DNA of 32,104 nucleotides from Tepidanaerobacter sp. GT38 (GCF_021991635.1 NZ_JAFFJA010000030.1:1-32104), one strand, 5' to 3'; positions 6,506-14,668 are shown, counted from the first letter of the stretch. Notes: generated from the sequence alone by a model not told the origin. A program made the numbers and translations.

Positions 6506-7936
6506 TTAATTATCCTCCTTCACCTTAAATACTGCAAAGCCAGTATATGCATATACAATGGAGAAAATCGGAACAATCCAGTTTAAAAACGCATATGGTG
6601 CAAATGAGAGCACCGGAACATCCAGTATGCCATAAGCATATAATCCTGCAGCGCTCCAGGGAATAAGAACCGCGCCGATGGTTCCGGCATCTTCTAATGT
6701 TCGGGACAATACTCTTGGATGAATATTTCTTTCTGCAAAAGCATCTTTAAAAGTTCTGCCGGGTAGAATAATCGCAAGCATCGCATTGCCAGATACTAGT
6801 AAAATAGCATAGCATGAAATTAAAACAGAGAGAATGAGTGAACCTGCACTTTTCACTTTTTTGAGAAGTGCATTTATTATAACTGTAAGTATTCCTATTT
6901 TTTCTAGTACACCGCCTAATGCGGTAGCTAATAGTACCATTGAGATTATTCCCATCATACTGTTAAGGCCACCCCTGGAAAGGAGAACATCAACAGTGTC
7001 AACTCCTGTATTGCTTGCAAACCCATTAACTGCTGCAGCAACTATTTTAGAAAATTTCACGCCCTGGGTAAACATCCCCCAGAACACACTAAATATTACT
7101 GCTATAGCAAGAGCCGGAATAGCCGGCACCCGCTTTATAGACATAAAAATTACCAAAAGTGGTGGGATTAAAGCTAATATGGAAATATTAAAAGACCCAT
7201 TTAATGTACTTAGAATACTGTTCACAGCCTCAGTATCAACACTGCCACTTGTACCACTAAAGCCTAAAAAGGTATAGAGTATAATCGAAACGATGGTGGC
7301 TGGAACTGTAGTATATAGCATTGAGCCGATATGTTCGAATAAGTCTGCTCCCGCCATGGCAGGGGCTACATTAGTAGTATCGGAAAGGGGCGACATTTTG
7401 TCTCCAAAGTATGCACCAGATACGATGGCTCCAGCAACTATGGGAAGTGGTATATTTAAACCTTGACCGATTCCAATGAGTGCTAATCCCATGGTGCCGA
7501 TAGTTCCCCAGGAAGTACCTGTAGCTACAGATACTATGCAGCAGAGTATAAAAGTCGCCGGCAAAAACATCCTTGGGCTAAGTAACTGAAGACCGTAATA
7601 AATCATTACCGGAACTGTTCCGCCCATAATCCAAATACCAATAAGCATGCCTACTAACATAAGTATCAATATGCAGGGCACGGCATTTGCAATTCCTTCA
7701 ATCATGCCGTTTTGCAAATCTGCCCATTTGTGTCCTAAATATAAACCGAATAAGCCAGCTATAAATAAACCTGCCACAAGTGGGGCAGTTAAGCCAGTAT
7801 TTAGTTTAAGACCTATAATAATGACTGAAAATATTAAAGTTAGCGCTGCAATCGCTTCCCAAAACTTCGGAGTCCTAGCTTCCTCTATTATTTGTTTTTC
7901 AGCTAATGCAGTTGGTTGTTTAGCAATAGTTTTCAT
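6506..7936 (-). CDS. nhaC: NhaC-family Na+/H+ antiporter-like transporter
   Basis: A 476-residue polytopic membrane protein with 11-12 hydrophobic segments. The NhaC signature AIVSGAYFGDKMSPLSDTTNVAPA is present in the first half (about 170-193), preceded by SVATGTSWGTIGTMG. A short hydrophilic N-terminus precedes the first membrane segment. The family covers Na+/H+ antiporters and also organic-acid exchangers such as malate/lactate antiporters. Given the coupled downstream amidohydrolase, a carboxylate exchanger is as plausible as pure Na+ export. GAGGGG lies 5 bases before the ATG. A 109-bp leader separates it from the terminator of the gene upstream; TTGAGG and TAGACT 16 bp apart in it are a weak promoter candidate. 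Confidence 0.92.
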   Translation of the reverse strand: MKTIAKQPTALAEKQIIEEARTPKFWEAIAALTLIFSVIIIGLKLNTGLTAPLVAGLFIAGLFGLYLGHKWADLQNGMIEGIANAVPCILILMLVGMLIGIWIMGGTVPVMIYYGLQLLSPRMFLPATFILCCIVSVATGTSWGTIGTMGLALIGIGQGLNIPLPIVAGAIVSGAYFGDKMSPLSDTTNVAPAMAGADLFEHIGSMLYTTVPATIVSIILYTFLGFSGTSGSVDTEAVNSILSTLNGSFNISILALIPPLLVIFMSIKRVPAIPALAIAVIFSVFWGMFTQGVKFSKIVAAAVNGFASNTGVDTVDVLLSRGGLNSMMGIISMVLLATALGGVLEKIGILTVIINALLKKVKSAGSLILSVLISCYAILLVSGNAMLAIILPGRTFKDAFAERNIHPRVLSRTLEDAGTIGAVLIPWSAAGLYAYGILDVPVLSFAPYAFLNWIVPIFSIVYAYTGFAVFKVKEDN

Positions 7937-8043
7937 TTTAACCCCTCTAATCAGATTTTTCTACAAGTACTACCATCCTACAATCAGTCTAACCTGAATT
8001 TAAATCACCTCAATCCCGGTTATATTTTGGCAGGGGTTTTAGA

Positions 8044-8075
8044 TAAAAAAAAGGCATCCCCGCAGGAATGCCTTT
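8044..8075 (-). terminator. Terminator after the HExxH gene
   Basis: AAAGGCAT (8050-8057) pairs with ATGCCTTT (8068-8075). On the minus strand it ends in a run of at least six T. It lies about 90 bp beyond the stop codon at 8166. The sequence between holds only a 10-bp repeat, CTACCATCCT, also found at 7970. Confidence 0.85.
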
Positions 8076-8165
8076 ATAGCCTATAGAATATTGCTAATCC
8101 TAAATAGATATTCATATAAAGCCTACCATCCTGCCGAACCTACAACAATAATTGTATAATCTTAT

Positions 8166-8870
8166 CTATAAGTTGTCAATATTGGTAAATCTATAAAATA
8201 TGATTTGACCATAGTTTAGATCTATGGTATTAAATACCTGTTTGAATTCTTTGTTTGCCATAATATTTTTATAGATGTCAGGATAATTTTGCTTTGCATA
8301 CATTAAATATTTTAGAATATAGAACCTAAATTCCGCATAAGCGAAATAGTCACCGCTGACACTTGAAATATAATTGAACCACAGGTCTGGAGTCTGCTCA
8401 AAAGTCATACAATAATCAAATAGTTCAACGGCCGTCCTGGTGCCGTGGTAATAGGCTGCAAACTCATCTAAAAGACCATAGACTCCCAGGCCATTTGCTG
8501 CCAAATAATCGTCCGCCCCACCTATATAAGTATTATATCTAAATGTTCTTAAATTTTCCGGTATGGTAGATGCCATTTCCTTTGATTTAAACACATTTGT
8601 GTATTTTACGGTTACCGTCTTTCCAGCCCCTAAGTAAAATTTATTTTGTATGACACCGCCTTTTAAATAAGCCATACCATTGGCATGACATTGTTCATGA
8701 ACGGCAGTAGGTAAGTTTCTCAAGATATCGTCGTTCAGAAACCACATCATGAAATTTTTGCTCTGTGAAAGAATGTAATGACTTTCAGGGCTGAATCGCT
8801 TGACAAGATACAGAACTTGCTCTGCTTTGGAGCGATTCAAATTTACATATTGCAACATTAAATTAGGCAT
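8166..8870 (-). CDS. Uncharacterised protein with a zinc-peptidase-like HExxH motif
   Basis: 234 residues, family not recognised. Residues 58-62 read HEQCH in the context LPTAVHEQCHANG, the HExxH zinc-binding form. A possible third ligand is Glu136 in LLDEFAAYYHGTR, as in gluzincins, though the spacing of about 74 residues is long. The rest is aromatic-rich and looks like a folded, probably extracellular domain, yet no signal peptide is visible. The ATG at 8870 has no ribosome binding site, and an upstream in-frame stop lies 12 codons before it. The divergent promoter at 8850-8878 overlaps this start. The N-terminus may therefore have been lost or the start misjudged. A strong terminator follows. 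Metallopeptidase activity is inference from the motif only. Confidence 0.6.
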   Translation of the reverse strand: MPNLMLQYVNLNRSKAEQVLYLVKRFSPESHYILSQSKNFMMWFLNDDILRNLPTAVHEQCHANGMAYLKGGVIQNKFYLGAGKTVTVKYTNVFKSKEMASTIPENLRTFRYNTYIGGADDYLAANGLGVYGLLDEFAAYYHGTRTAVELFDYCMTFEQTPDLWFNYISSVSGDYFAYAEFRFYILKYLMYAKQNYPDIYKNIMANKEFKQVFNTIDLNYGQIIFYRFTNIDNL

Positions 8871-8878
8871 GTTAAGAT
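8850..8878 (+). promoter_or_regulatory. Promoter of the SLH-MORN gene
   Basis: TTGCAA (8850-8855) and TAAGAT (8873-8878) are 17 bp apart, and the start codon follows about 45 bp downstream. It lies inside the 5' end of the divergent gene. Confidence 0.6.
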
Positions 8879-8923
8879 ATTCATATGTTTTACCTAATTT
8901 TTACCATATAGGGAGGAAATTTA

Positions 8924-10258
8924 ATGAAAAAAATCTTTGCATCGTTTCTTGTGATAAGTTTACTGCTGACCATGGTATCAACGGCTGCTTATGCACAAAC
9001 TCCTTCTGCATGGGCCCAGGAAGCCGTTGAGGAATTAAAATCCACTGGATATTTTGATGCTAATCGCTTTAAAGACTTTCAAAAGCCTATTACGCGCCTT
9101 GAATTTATTTATTTTGCTGTGAGATTGTTTGAAGTCTTAAGCGGACAAGAGGTTCAGGTAGATACTAACGTATCATTTAATGATACTTCAGATATTTGGG
9201 CTCTTAAAGGCGCATCTGTAGGTATAACCTCTGGAGTAGGAAACGGCAAATTCGATCCAAACAGCATTCTCAATCGGGAGCAACTGGCTACCATGCTGGT
9301 TAAAACCATGCAGCTTGCCAAATTGCCTCTCAAAAATCCTGGCGAATACAGATTTTCCGATGACAGCGAGATTAGCTCCTGGGCAAAAGAAGCCATGTAT
9401 ATTGCTAGAGAAAACAATGTTTTAGGCGGTGTAGGCAATAACATGGCTGCACCAAAGCAGAGCGCCACTGTAGAGCAGTGCATTATTTTGATAAACAGGG
9501 TACTGACAAATTATCAAAAAAACACAGCCAAATATGAATTTGATGTAATAGCAGATGAGAATGGAATCTATGCTGGAGAAATAACCAACAATATTCCAAA
9601 TGGTTTTGGTGCAATAATTCTATCAATGGATGGCCAAGATGCAAAATCCATTGGCCAATGGAAAGACGGTTCATTGAACGGACGGGGAATAATATACACT
9701 CCAGATGGATTTAGGGTAATTGGTGATATCAAAAATAATGTACCTGATGGTCAAGGCATTTTAATAATGCCAAGTATCGGAATTTATAAGGGACAGTTTA
9801 AAAATGGCAAGATGCACGGCGAAGGTATAGTTGTAAACGCCGATGGTATTGCGGCAAAAGGCCAGTGGAACAACAATGAAATTCTTGGCAATCCCATATT
9901 ATTACCAGGTCACGTAGTTAGCCTTAATCTAGAATCCGGATACTTTTTCGGTGAAATCAAAGACGACATGGCTGATGGTTTTGGCACTTTCATAACAAAT
10001 AGCGGTGATATGTATGAAGGAGAATTTAAAAACGGCAAGATGCACGGCTTAGGAATAATAACAGCCTCTGACGGTTCTGAATATGCAGGTGAATTTGTTG
10101 ACCACGATTTAGTAAGAGGAATGGCTTACATTCCCGGTGATTCCCTGTATGTGGGCGAATTTAAAAACTTTAAGTACCATGGCCAAGGCATTTTGGTTTC
10201 TCTCGACGGGAAAACAAAATACGTTGGCGAGTTCAAAGATGGCCAATTTGTAAAGTAG
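8924..10258 (+). CDS. Exported SLH-domain and MORN-repeat protein
   Basis: 444 residues. A classical signal peptide (MKKIFASFLVISLLLTMVSTAAYA, cleavage after AYA) is followed by about three SLH-type segments: AWAQEAVEELKSTGYF to RLEFIYFAVRLF, VGITSGVGNGKFDPN to REQLATMLVK, and SSWAKEAMYIARENNVLGG. SLH domains anchor proteins to pyruvylated cell-wall polymers. From about residue 205 to the end there are about ten MORN repeats (pattern YxGEFKNGKMHGxGI). Two of them, KNGKMHGEGI and KNGKMHGLGI, are nearly identical also in DNA. GGGAGG lies 7-8 bp before the ATG. It is monocistronic, with its own promoter and terminator. MORN repeats in an SLH-anchored protein suggest a surface-binding or scaffolding role, but no enzyme domain is present. 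Confidence 0.88.
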   Translation: MKKIFASFLVISLLLTMVSTAAYAQTPSAWAQEAVEELKSTGYFDANRFKDFQKPITRLEFIYFAVRLFEVLSGQEVQVDTNVSFNDTSDIWALKGASVGITSGVGNGKFDPNSILNREQLATMLVKTMQLAKLPLKNPGEYRFSDDSEISSWAKEAMYIARENNVLGGVGNNMAAPKQSATVEQCIILINRVLTNYQKNTAKYEFDVIADENGIYAGEITNNIPNGFGAIILSMDGQDAKSIGQWKDGSLNGRGIIYTPDGFRVIGDIKNNVPDGQGILIMPSIGIYKGQFKNGKMHGEGIVVNADGIAAKGQWNNNEILGNPILLPGHVVSLNLESGYFFGEIKDDMADGFGTFITNSGDMYEGEFKNGKMHGLGIITASDGSEYAGEFVDHDLVRGMAYIPGDSLYVGEFKNFKYHGQGILVSLDGKTKYVGEFKDGQFVK

Positions 10259-10307
10259 GCGGATTAAAAGGCGACAAGGGATATCACCTGTCATCAAACT
10301 GTAGATA

Positions 10308-10343
10308 AAATGGCATCCAAGTTTTTGCTTGGATGCCATTTTT
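10308..10343 (+). terminator. Terminator of the SLH-MORN gene
   Basis: A perfect 12-bp stem ATGGCATCCAAG/CTTGGATGCCAT with a 6-base loop is followed by TTTTT. Confidence 0.95.
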
Positions 10344-10604
10344 ATGATACTTTGGCAACAAACCTAAGTGGCATATAAGGACGCTTTAAGCCTGCCTTAA
10401 ATTGTAACTTCTTTCCTGTGCTTGGCAACGTAATTGGCGGTTTCAGAGCCCACATACAGCTGCTTTGCTGGGAAGCAAAGAATATGAACGAGATGCATTG
10501 CCCATAGCCACAGGTCTCTCTGCCGGACGCCACGCTAGTGAACTTTACTGATTTTGCCTTAAGTTGCCACCATTGCTGGACGGATGATAACAAAATTAAC
10601 ATAA
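10344..10604 (-). pseudogene. Decayed coding relic, possibly from an NAD(P)/FAD oxidoreductase
   Basis: No intact gene lies here. On the minus strand, 10397-10459 reads LYVGSETANYVAKHRKEVTI then stop. This resembles the second Rossmann motif of the neighbouring enzyme (GGLSGCDAALELAMKGKKVTV): the spacing and the G, A, K and VT positions agree. Adjacent frames continue protein-like stretches (for example RPAERPVAMGNASRSYSLLP) broken by stops and shifts. An open frame of 86 codons also spans the region but resembles nothing I know and lacks a binding site. Best read as a frameshifted remnant. Weak evidence. Confidence 0.3.
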
Positions 10605-10641
10605 GGGGATAAGCTAGATGAGCTTGTCTAGACTTATCCCC
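10605..10641. terminator. Strong hairpin, probable bidirectional terminator
   Basis: GGGGATAAG and CTAGA pair with TCTAG and CTTATCCCC, separated by one bulged A and an 8-base loop. T-rich tracts follow on the plus strand (TTTATTTTTATTC) and, more weakly, on the minus strand. On the minus strand it lies just beyond the oxidoreductase stop at 10656. Confidence 0.75.
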
Positions 10642-10655
10642 TCATTAATTTATTT

Positions 10656-12602
10656 TTATTCTATTGCCATAGCTGCATAGAAACCTGTGCGAATGGCGTT
10701 GCCTACTTTGCCTACCTTTTCGGCATCTCCCACCACAGTAGTCTTCATGTAATATTTCGCCACGACTTCGTCAACAAAGTCATTTTTGTTAGTTTGACCG
10801 AAAGCAATGATGACGGTATCTGCCGGGATTTCCTCCCTAACTCCACCTTGTTTTTCCACCATCACGCCACGGGAAGTTATCTCCACCACTTTGCTGTTTG
10901 TCATAAGTGTCACATTGTTTTCAGCCAGCATTCTCATAAGGCTTATCCTATTTATGGGCATGGCATCCCGAGCGCATTCATCTAGCATTTCTACCACAGT
11001 TACCTTTTTACCTTTCATAGCTAATTCAAGAGCAGCATCGCATCCACTCAAACCGCCACCGCAGATGACGACATCCTTGCCGCTGATGCCCTTGTGATGG
11101 GCCTCTACCACATCTACCACATTAGCATTATCAATACCCTTTATTGCTGGCATAATTGGCTCTGAACCTGTAGCTATGATAATGTGGTCGGCAGCTTTCA
11201 GCATTGGGTCATCAGCTTTCACTTCAGTGCCCAAGACTACCTTTACACCAAGTTTTTTGAGCTGGACATCATACCAGTCGATGAGCTCACGAAGGCGCTT
11301 TTTGAACGGTGCAGTAGCCACCATCTTCACAATTCCGCCAATAAAATCGTGCTTTTCATACACCGTAACATTATGGCCTTTCAAGGCTGCGGTCCTGGCT
11401 GCCTCCAAGCCCGCGGGGCCAGCACCAATTACCACAATGTTTTTGGGCTCGTAAGTCTCCTCGATCTCCATATAATTTTCAAATCCTGCACTGGGATTGA
11501 CTGCACAGCTCAGCTGGGTTAAGCGGTCAAAAATCCTTCCGATACACTCTTCATTACACAAAATACAGGGGCGTATATCTTCCCGGCGGTTCTCCATAAG
11601 CTTTTTGGGGAAATATGGGTCTGCTATGGCTTGGCGCCCAAACATTACAAAATCGCAGTCACCGGAATTGAGGAGTTCCAGGGCAGTTTCTGGGCTGTGG
11701 TTTCCGGAATTCAGGATAGGCACATTCACATGCTTTCTTGCCTCTTTGCAGACATAGGCCATGCAGGCTTCACCAAGGTAGTGTGGCGGGAAAATGTAAT
11801 CCATACTCTCGTAAGCTCCGGCGTCCACATCAAAGGCATCCACGCCTGCTTCCTCCAGTATCTTGAGCAATGGCATGCTGTCCTCTATAGTCCGGCCTCC
11901 ATCGAATCTATGATCAAGGGCTATTCTAAATAGAATGGGCATGTCATCTCCCACAACACTGCGAACGGTCTTTACAATTTCTACAGCAAAGCGCGCCCGG
12001 TTTTCCAGGCTCCCGCCGTATTCATCTGTGCGCTTATTCCAGATGGGGGACAAAAACTGGTCGATCAGGTAACCTGCATGGGCGTGAATCTCGATGGCAT
12101 CAAAGCCTGCCCTTTTTGCAAACAGGGCAGCGTTGGCCCAATCCTTCATCATCTCATGAATCTCTTCAGTGGTTAAAGCTCGGCATATAATGTTGGGGTC
12201 GTAGAAAGAAGGGATTTCTGAAGAAGAAATGGGAACTCGTTCACCAATGTTTGGCATGCCATTGCGGCCTGTTCCGGGACTCAAAGAAATGCAAATCTTG
12301 GCTCCCCATCTGTGCACTCGCTCACAAAGGACTGTTGCTTTAGGAATTGCACGTGGGTTATCAACGGCAATAGTAGGGCCTCCCTGGGCTGTCACCTCAT
12401 TTATAAACATGGAACCGGTTATTATCAGTCCTACTCCGCCGCGGGCTCGCTCTTCATAGTATCTGATGCCCTCTTCGCTTTCAGTGCCGTCCTGCATTGG
12501 AGTAAAAGTTCCCATGGGGGACATAACGATGCGGTTCTTCACCAGCATTTTGCCTATTCTCATGGGCTCAAATAATTTGGCGTACTTGTTCTCCATATCC
12601 AT
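10656..12602 (-). CDS. NADH:flavin oxidoreductase, 2-enoate/2,4-dienoyl-CoA reductase type
   Basis: A 648-residue multi-cofactor flavoenzyme. Residues about 8-340 form an Old Yellow Enzyme FMN barrel (FEPMRIGKMLVKNRIVMSPM at the start, AIEIHAHAGYLIDQFLSP, RTDEYGGSLENRARF). A cysteine cluster CILCNEECIGR plus C 12 residues on (C-x2-C-x3-C-x12-C) binds [4Fe-4S]. The C-terminal half has two Rossmann motifs, NIVVIGAGPAGLEAARTAA for FAD and DVVICGGGLSGCDAALELA for NAD(P)H. Relatives include 2,4-dienoyl-CoA reductase, 2-enoate reductase and bile-acid BaiCD/BaiH; the substrate is probably an alpha,beta-unsaturated acid or enoyl-CoA. AGGGGAGG precedes two near start codons (12602 and 12596); the second has better spacing. 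Monocistronic. Decayed coding sequence lies on both sides. Confidence 0.95.
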   Translation of the reverse strand: MDMENKYAKLFEPMRIGKMLVKNRIVMSPMGTFTPMQDGTESEEGIRYYEERARGGVGLIITGSMFINEVTAQGGPTIAVDNPRAIPKATVLCERVHRWGAKICISLSPGTGRNGMPNIGERVPISSSEIPSFYDPNIICRALTTEEIHEMMKDWANAALFAKRAGFDAIEIHAHAGYLIDQFLSPIWNKRTDEYGGSLENRARFAVEIVKTVRSVVGDDMPILFRIALDHRFDGGRTIEDSMPLLKILEEAGVDAFDVDAGAYESMDYIFPPHYLGEACMAYVCKEARKHVNVPILNSGNHSPETALELLNSGDCDFVMFGRQAIADPYFPKKLMENRREDIRPCILCNEECIGRIFDRLTQLSCAVNPSAGFENYMEIEETYEPKNIVVIGAGPAGLEAARTAALKGHNVTVYEKHDFIGGIVKMVATAPFKKRLRELIDWYDVQLKKLGVKVVLGTEVKADDPMLKAADHIIIATGSEPIMPAIKGIDNANVVDVVEAHHKGISGKDVVICGGGLSGCDAALELAMKGKKVTVVEMLDECARDAMPINRISLMRMLAENNVTLMTNSKVVEITSRGVMVEKQGGVREEIPADTVIIAFGQTNKNDFVDEVVAKYYMKTTVVGDAEKVGKVGNAIRTGFYAAMAIE

Positions 12603-12945
12603 TTTCCTCCCCTTATAAAATCCTGCTATTATTATTTGCCTGTAACTTTAATATATCCCACCACTTTCCTTAAAGCAAGAAAGTATTATCTCAGTATTCT
12701 TACAATATGGGCGTCCTAGGGTGAAATTTAGTTTCTTGCGCTTTTTTAATCTATTTCTTGTCTCTTTCGACAGAAAAATAACATACGTTGGCGAGATAGA
12801 TATGGCCAATTTAACGGTGGCGACCTTTACGATTTTTTGAGGGACTCCATAGGCAGCGACCAAATTCCCAACCATCTCCACCATGACCGTGCCACTTATT
12901 GTTATTTCTATGTAAATATCTCCAGAACTGTACAATGTCTCGTCC
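12603..12945. other. Intergenic region with decayed sequence
   Basis: No convincing intact gene. A minus-strand frame of 95 codons (12648-12935, TTG start) is open, but it has no clear binding site and no recognised family, and runs antisense through the MORN relic at 12761-12812. I treat it as fortuitous. Confidence 0.5.
12761..12812 (+). pseudogene. Relic of the final MORN repeat
   Basis: This stretch aligns with 10199-10249, the last repeat of the SLH-MORN gene. It shares the exact blocks TACGTTGGCGAG (12 bases) and ATGGCCAATTT (11 bases), with a one-base indel between them. Translated on the plus strand it gives ITYVGEIDMANL, compared with TKYVGEFKDGQF. It has no start or neighbouring repeats, so it is a fragment. 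Confidence 0.65.
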
Positions 12946-12974
12946 TTGCATATTGTGAGAAATATGAATATAAT
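12946..12974 (+). promoter_or_regulatory. Sigma-A promoter of the GlpA-like gene
   Basis: TTGCAT (12946-12951), a 17-bp spacer and TATAAT (12969-12974), about 45 bp before the ATG at 13020. Confidence 0.8.
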
Positions 12975-13019
12975 AAAATCAATTCTTAATATATCGTGAA
13001 ATTTGTAGGAGGTTTTGAT

Positions 13020-14489
13020 ATGCTAACCTACGATGTAATAATAATAGGCGCCGGAATAGTGGGCACATCAATCGCTAGAAATCTCTCCCGCTTTAAGTTG
13101 GATATATTGCTGCTGGAAAAGGCCAATGATGTATCTACGGGAGCCACTAAAGCTAATAGTGCAATTGTTCACGGGGGTTATGCTGAAAAACATACCACAC
13201 TTAAAGGAAAACTGTGCTATAAGGGCAGGGTCCAGTTTAAGCGGCTGAATGAAGAGCTGAATTTCGGATTTGCCCAAACCGGCTCCCTGGTCGTTACTAC
13301 GGAAGATGACACCAAGCCCCTGGAAGAGCTCATGGAAAATGGCATAAAAAACGGTCTACATGACTTATCAATAATAGGAGCTGAAAAGATTAGGGAATTG
13401 GAACCAGAGCTGTCTCGTGACATAAAATACGCATTATACTGTGAGGGGGCTGGGGTTTGCTCTCCTTATGAAATGGCCATAGCTTTGGCAGAAAATGCAG
13501 TGAAAAACGGCGTCGAGCTGAAACTGGAAGAGGAAGTAACATCTATTGAAAAAGTAGATGGTGTTTTTAGGGTAACCGTAAACGAAAAGAAGGAGTATTA
13601 CGGCAGGTATGTAATAAATGCGGCAGGAATTTATGCAGATAAGATATCCAAGATGGTAGGGGTAGATGATTTTGAGATTCTCCCCAGAAGCGGTCAATTT
13701 ATGATTTTTGCCAGAGGGTCGGGTGATCCCATCAACACGGTGGTGTTTCAGTTGCCGACAAAGCTAGGAAAAGGCGTGCTGTTGACCTCTACATACTACG
13801 GGAATCTGCTGCTTGGACCTGATGCAAAGGACGATGGGGAAAGGGAAGACACCTCCACCCACGTGGAGCGCTTAGCTGAAATCTATAGGCAAACCAAGGC
13901 CCTTTACCATAAGCTTGACCCGAGGCTTTTCATCAGAAGTTTTACCGGCATCAGGGCCAGGAGTTCTACGGACGATTTTATCATAGGAGAAACCCGCGTC
14001 CCCGGCTTTATAAATGTAGCCGGCATCCAGTCTCCGGGCATAACATCTTCTCCGGCCATTGCGGATATGGTGGTCGACATTTTAAGCAAGGCGGGTCTAA
14101 TGCTTGAAGAAAATCCAAACTTTGATCCCTACAGAAAGCCTATCATCACCAAGAAGCCTCTGCGACCTTATAAGGAAATTAAGGATTTGCTTAATATACC
14201 ATCAGCCCCTGAAAAAATCATATGCAGGTGCGAGCAGGTCACCGAAGCTGAAATTGTGGATGCCCTTCATAGGGGGATAGAGGTTAAGACTGTGGATGGT
14301 GTAAAGAGGAGAACCCGAGCCGGCATGGGCTGGTGCCAGGGGGATTTTTGCAGGTCAAGGGTTGTTGAAATAATGGAGAGGGAATACAAAAAGAGAATAG
14401 ACCCGTCTTATGACGTTGAGCGCAGCTGTGTAAAAAGGGTAACAAAATCCGAGCTGCTGGAATACTTGAAAAGCCAGCAACTACTATGA
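13020..14489 (+). CDS. GlpA-like FAD-dependent oxidoreductase with [2Fe-2S] BFD domain
   Basis: 489 residues from the ATG at 13020, chosen because TAGGAGG lies 7 bp before it. The N-terminal FAD Rossmann motif is DVIIIGAGIVGTSIARNLS, followed by the DAO-type fold (NSAIVHGGYAEKHTTLKG, RSGQFMIFARG, GIRARSSTDDFIIGE). The C-terminal 80 residues form a BFD-type [2Fe-2S] domain with IICRCEQVTEAEI (C-x-C) and MGWCQGDFC (C-x4-C). This is the layout of anaerobic glycerol-3-phosphate dehydrogenase-like proteins of clostridia. These usually sit beside an FAD/NAD reductase and a small DUF1667 protein; neither is here, nor is glycerol kinase. Substrate therefore uncertain (glycerol-3-phosphate or another 2-hydroxy acid or amino acid). 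Confidence 0.92.
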   Translation: MLTYDVIIIGAGIVGTSIARNLSRFKLDILLLEKANDVSTGATKANSAIVHGGYAEKHTTLKGKLCYKGRVQFKRLNEELNFGFAQTGSLVVTTEDDTKPLEELMENGIKNGLHDLSIIGAEKIRELEPELSRDIKYALYCEGAGVCSPYEMAIALAENAVKNGVELKLEEEVTSIEKVDGVFRVTVNEKKEYYGRYVINAAGIYADKISKMVGVDDFEILPRSGQFMIFARGSGDPINTVVFQLPTKLGKGVLLTSTYYGNLLLGPDAKDDGEREDTSTHVERLAEIYRQTKALYHKLDPRLFIRSFTGIRARSSTDDFIIGETRVPGFINVAGIQSPGITSSPAIADMVVDILSKAGLMLEENPNFDPYRKPIITKKPLRPYKEIKDLLNIPSAPEKIICRCEQVTEAEIVDALHRGIEVKTVDGVKRRTRAGMGWCQGDFCRSRVVEIMEREYKKRIDPSYDVERSCVKRVTKSELLEYLKSQQLL

Positions 14490-14523
14490 ATTTGTTTCAT
14501 TGCAGTGACTGCTATAGTAGTTG
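14478..14523 (+). terminator. Possible terminator hairpin overlapping the stop codon
   Basis: CAACTACTAT (14478-14487) and ATAGTAGTTG (14514-14523) form a 10-bp stem with a small inner GCAG/CTGC hairpin. What follows is A-rich rather than T-rich, so intrinsic termination is doubtful. Confidence 0.35.
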
Positions 14524-14634
14524 AATAAAACAATGAGCTATTCTATAGGACAGATATCTTAAAAAGCACAAAAACGAAAAGTCTTAAAACAACCTAGAAA
14601 TATTGATAAAAAGATGAAAGCTATGAAACATAGG

Positions 14635-14668
14635 AAAAAACGACAGGCAACACATTATTACCTGTCGT
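14635..14668 (-). terminator. Terminator of the A/V-type ATPase operon
   Basis: ACGACAGG (14640-14647) pairs with CCTGTCGT (14661-14668). On the minus strand it is followed by TTTTTTCC. The stem includes the last codons and stop of subunit D. Confidence 0.9.

Noticed and set aside
7937-8043. Riboswitch (for example Na+-responsive) in the NhaC leader
   Set aside because: The leader is only about 100 bp with no stable multi-stem structure or terminator of its own that I can recognise.
10342-10602. An 86-codon minus-strand open frame
   Set aside because: Composition is not protein-like (Trp/Cys-rich, no family). A different frame of the same strand shows a better oxidoreductase-like segment, so this is treated as part of a relic.
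12648-12935. A 95-codon minus-strand open frame with TTG start
   Set aside because: No clear ribosome binding site, no recognisable family, and it runs antisense through a relic of a plus-strand MORN repeat. Probably fortuitous.
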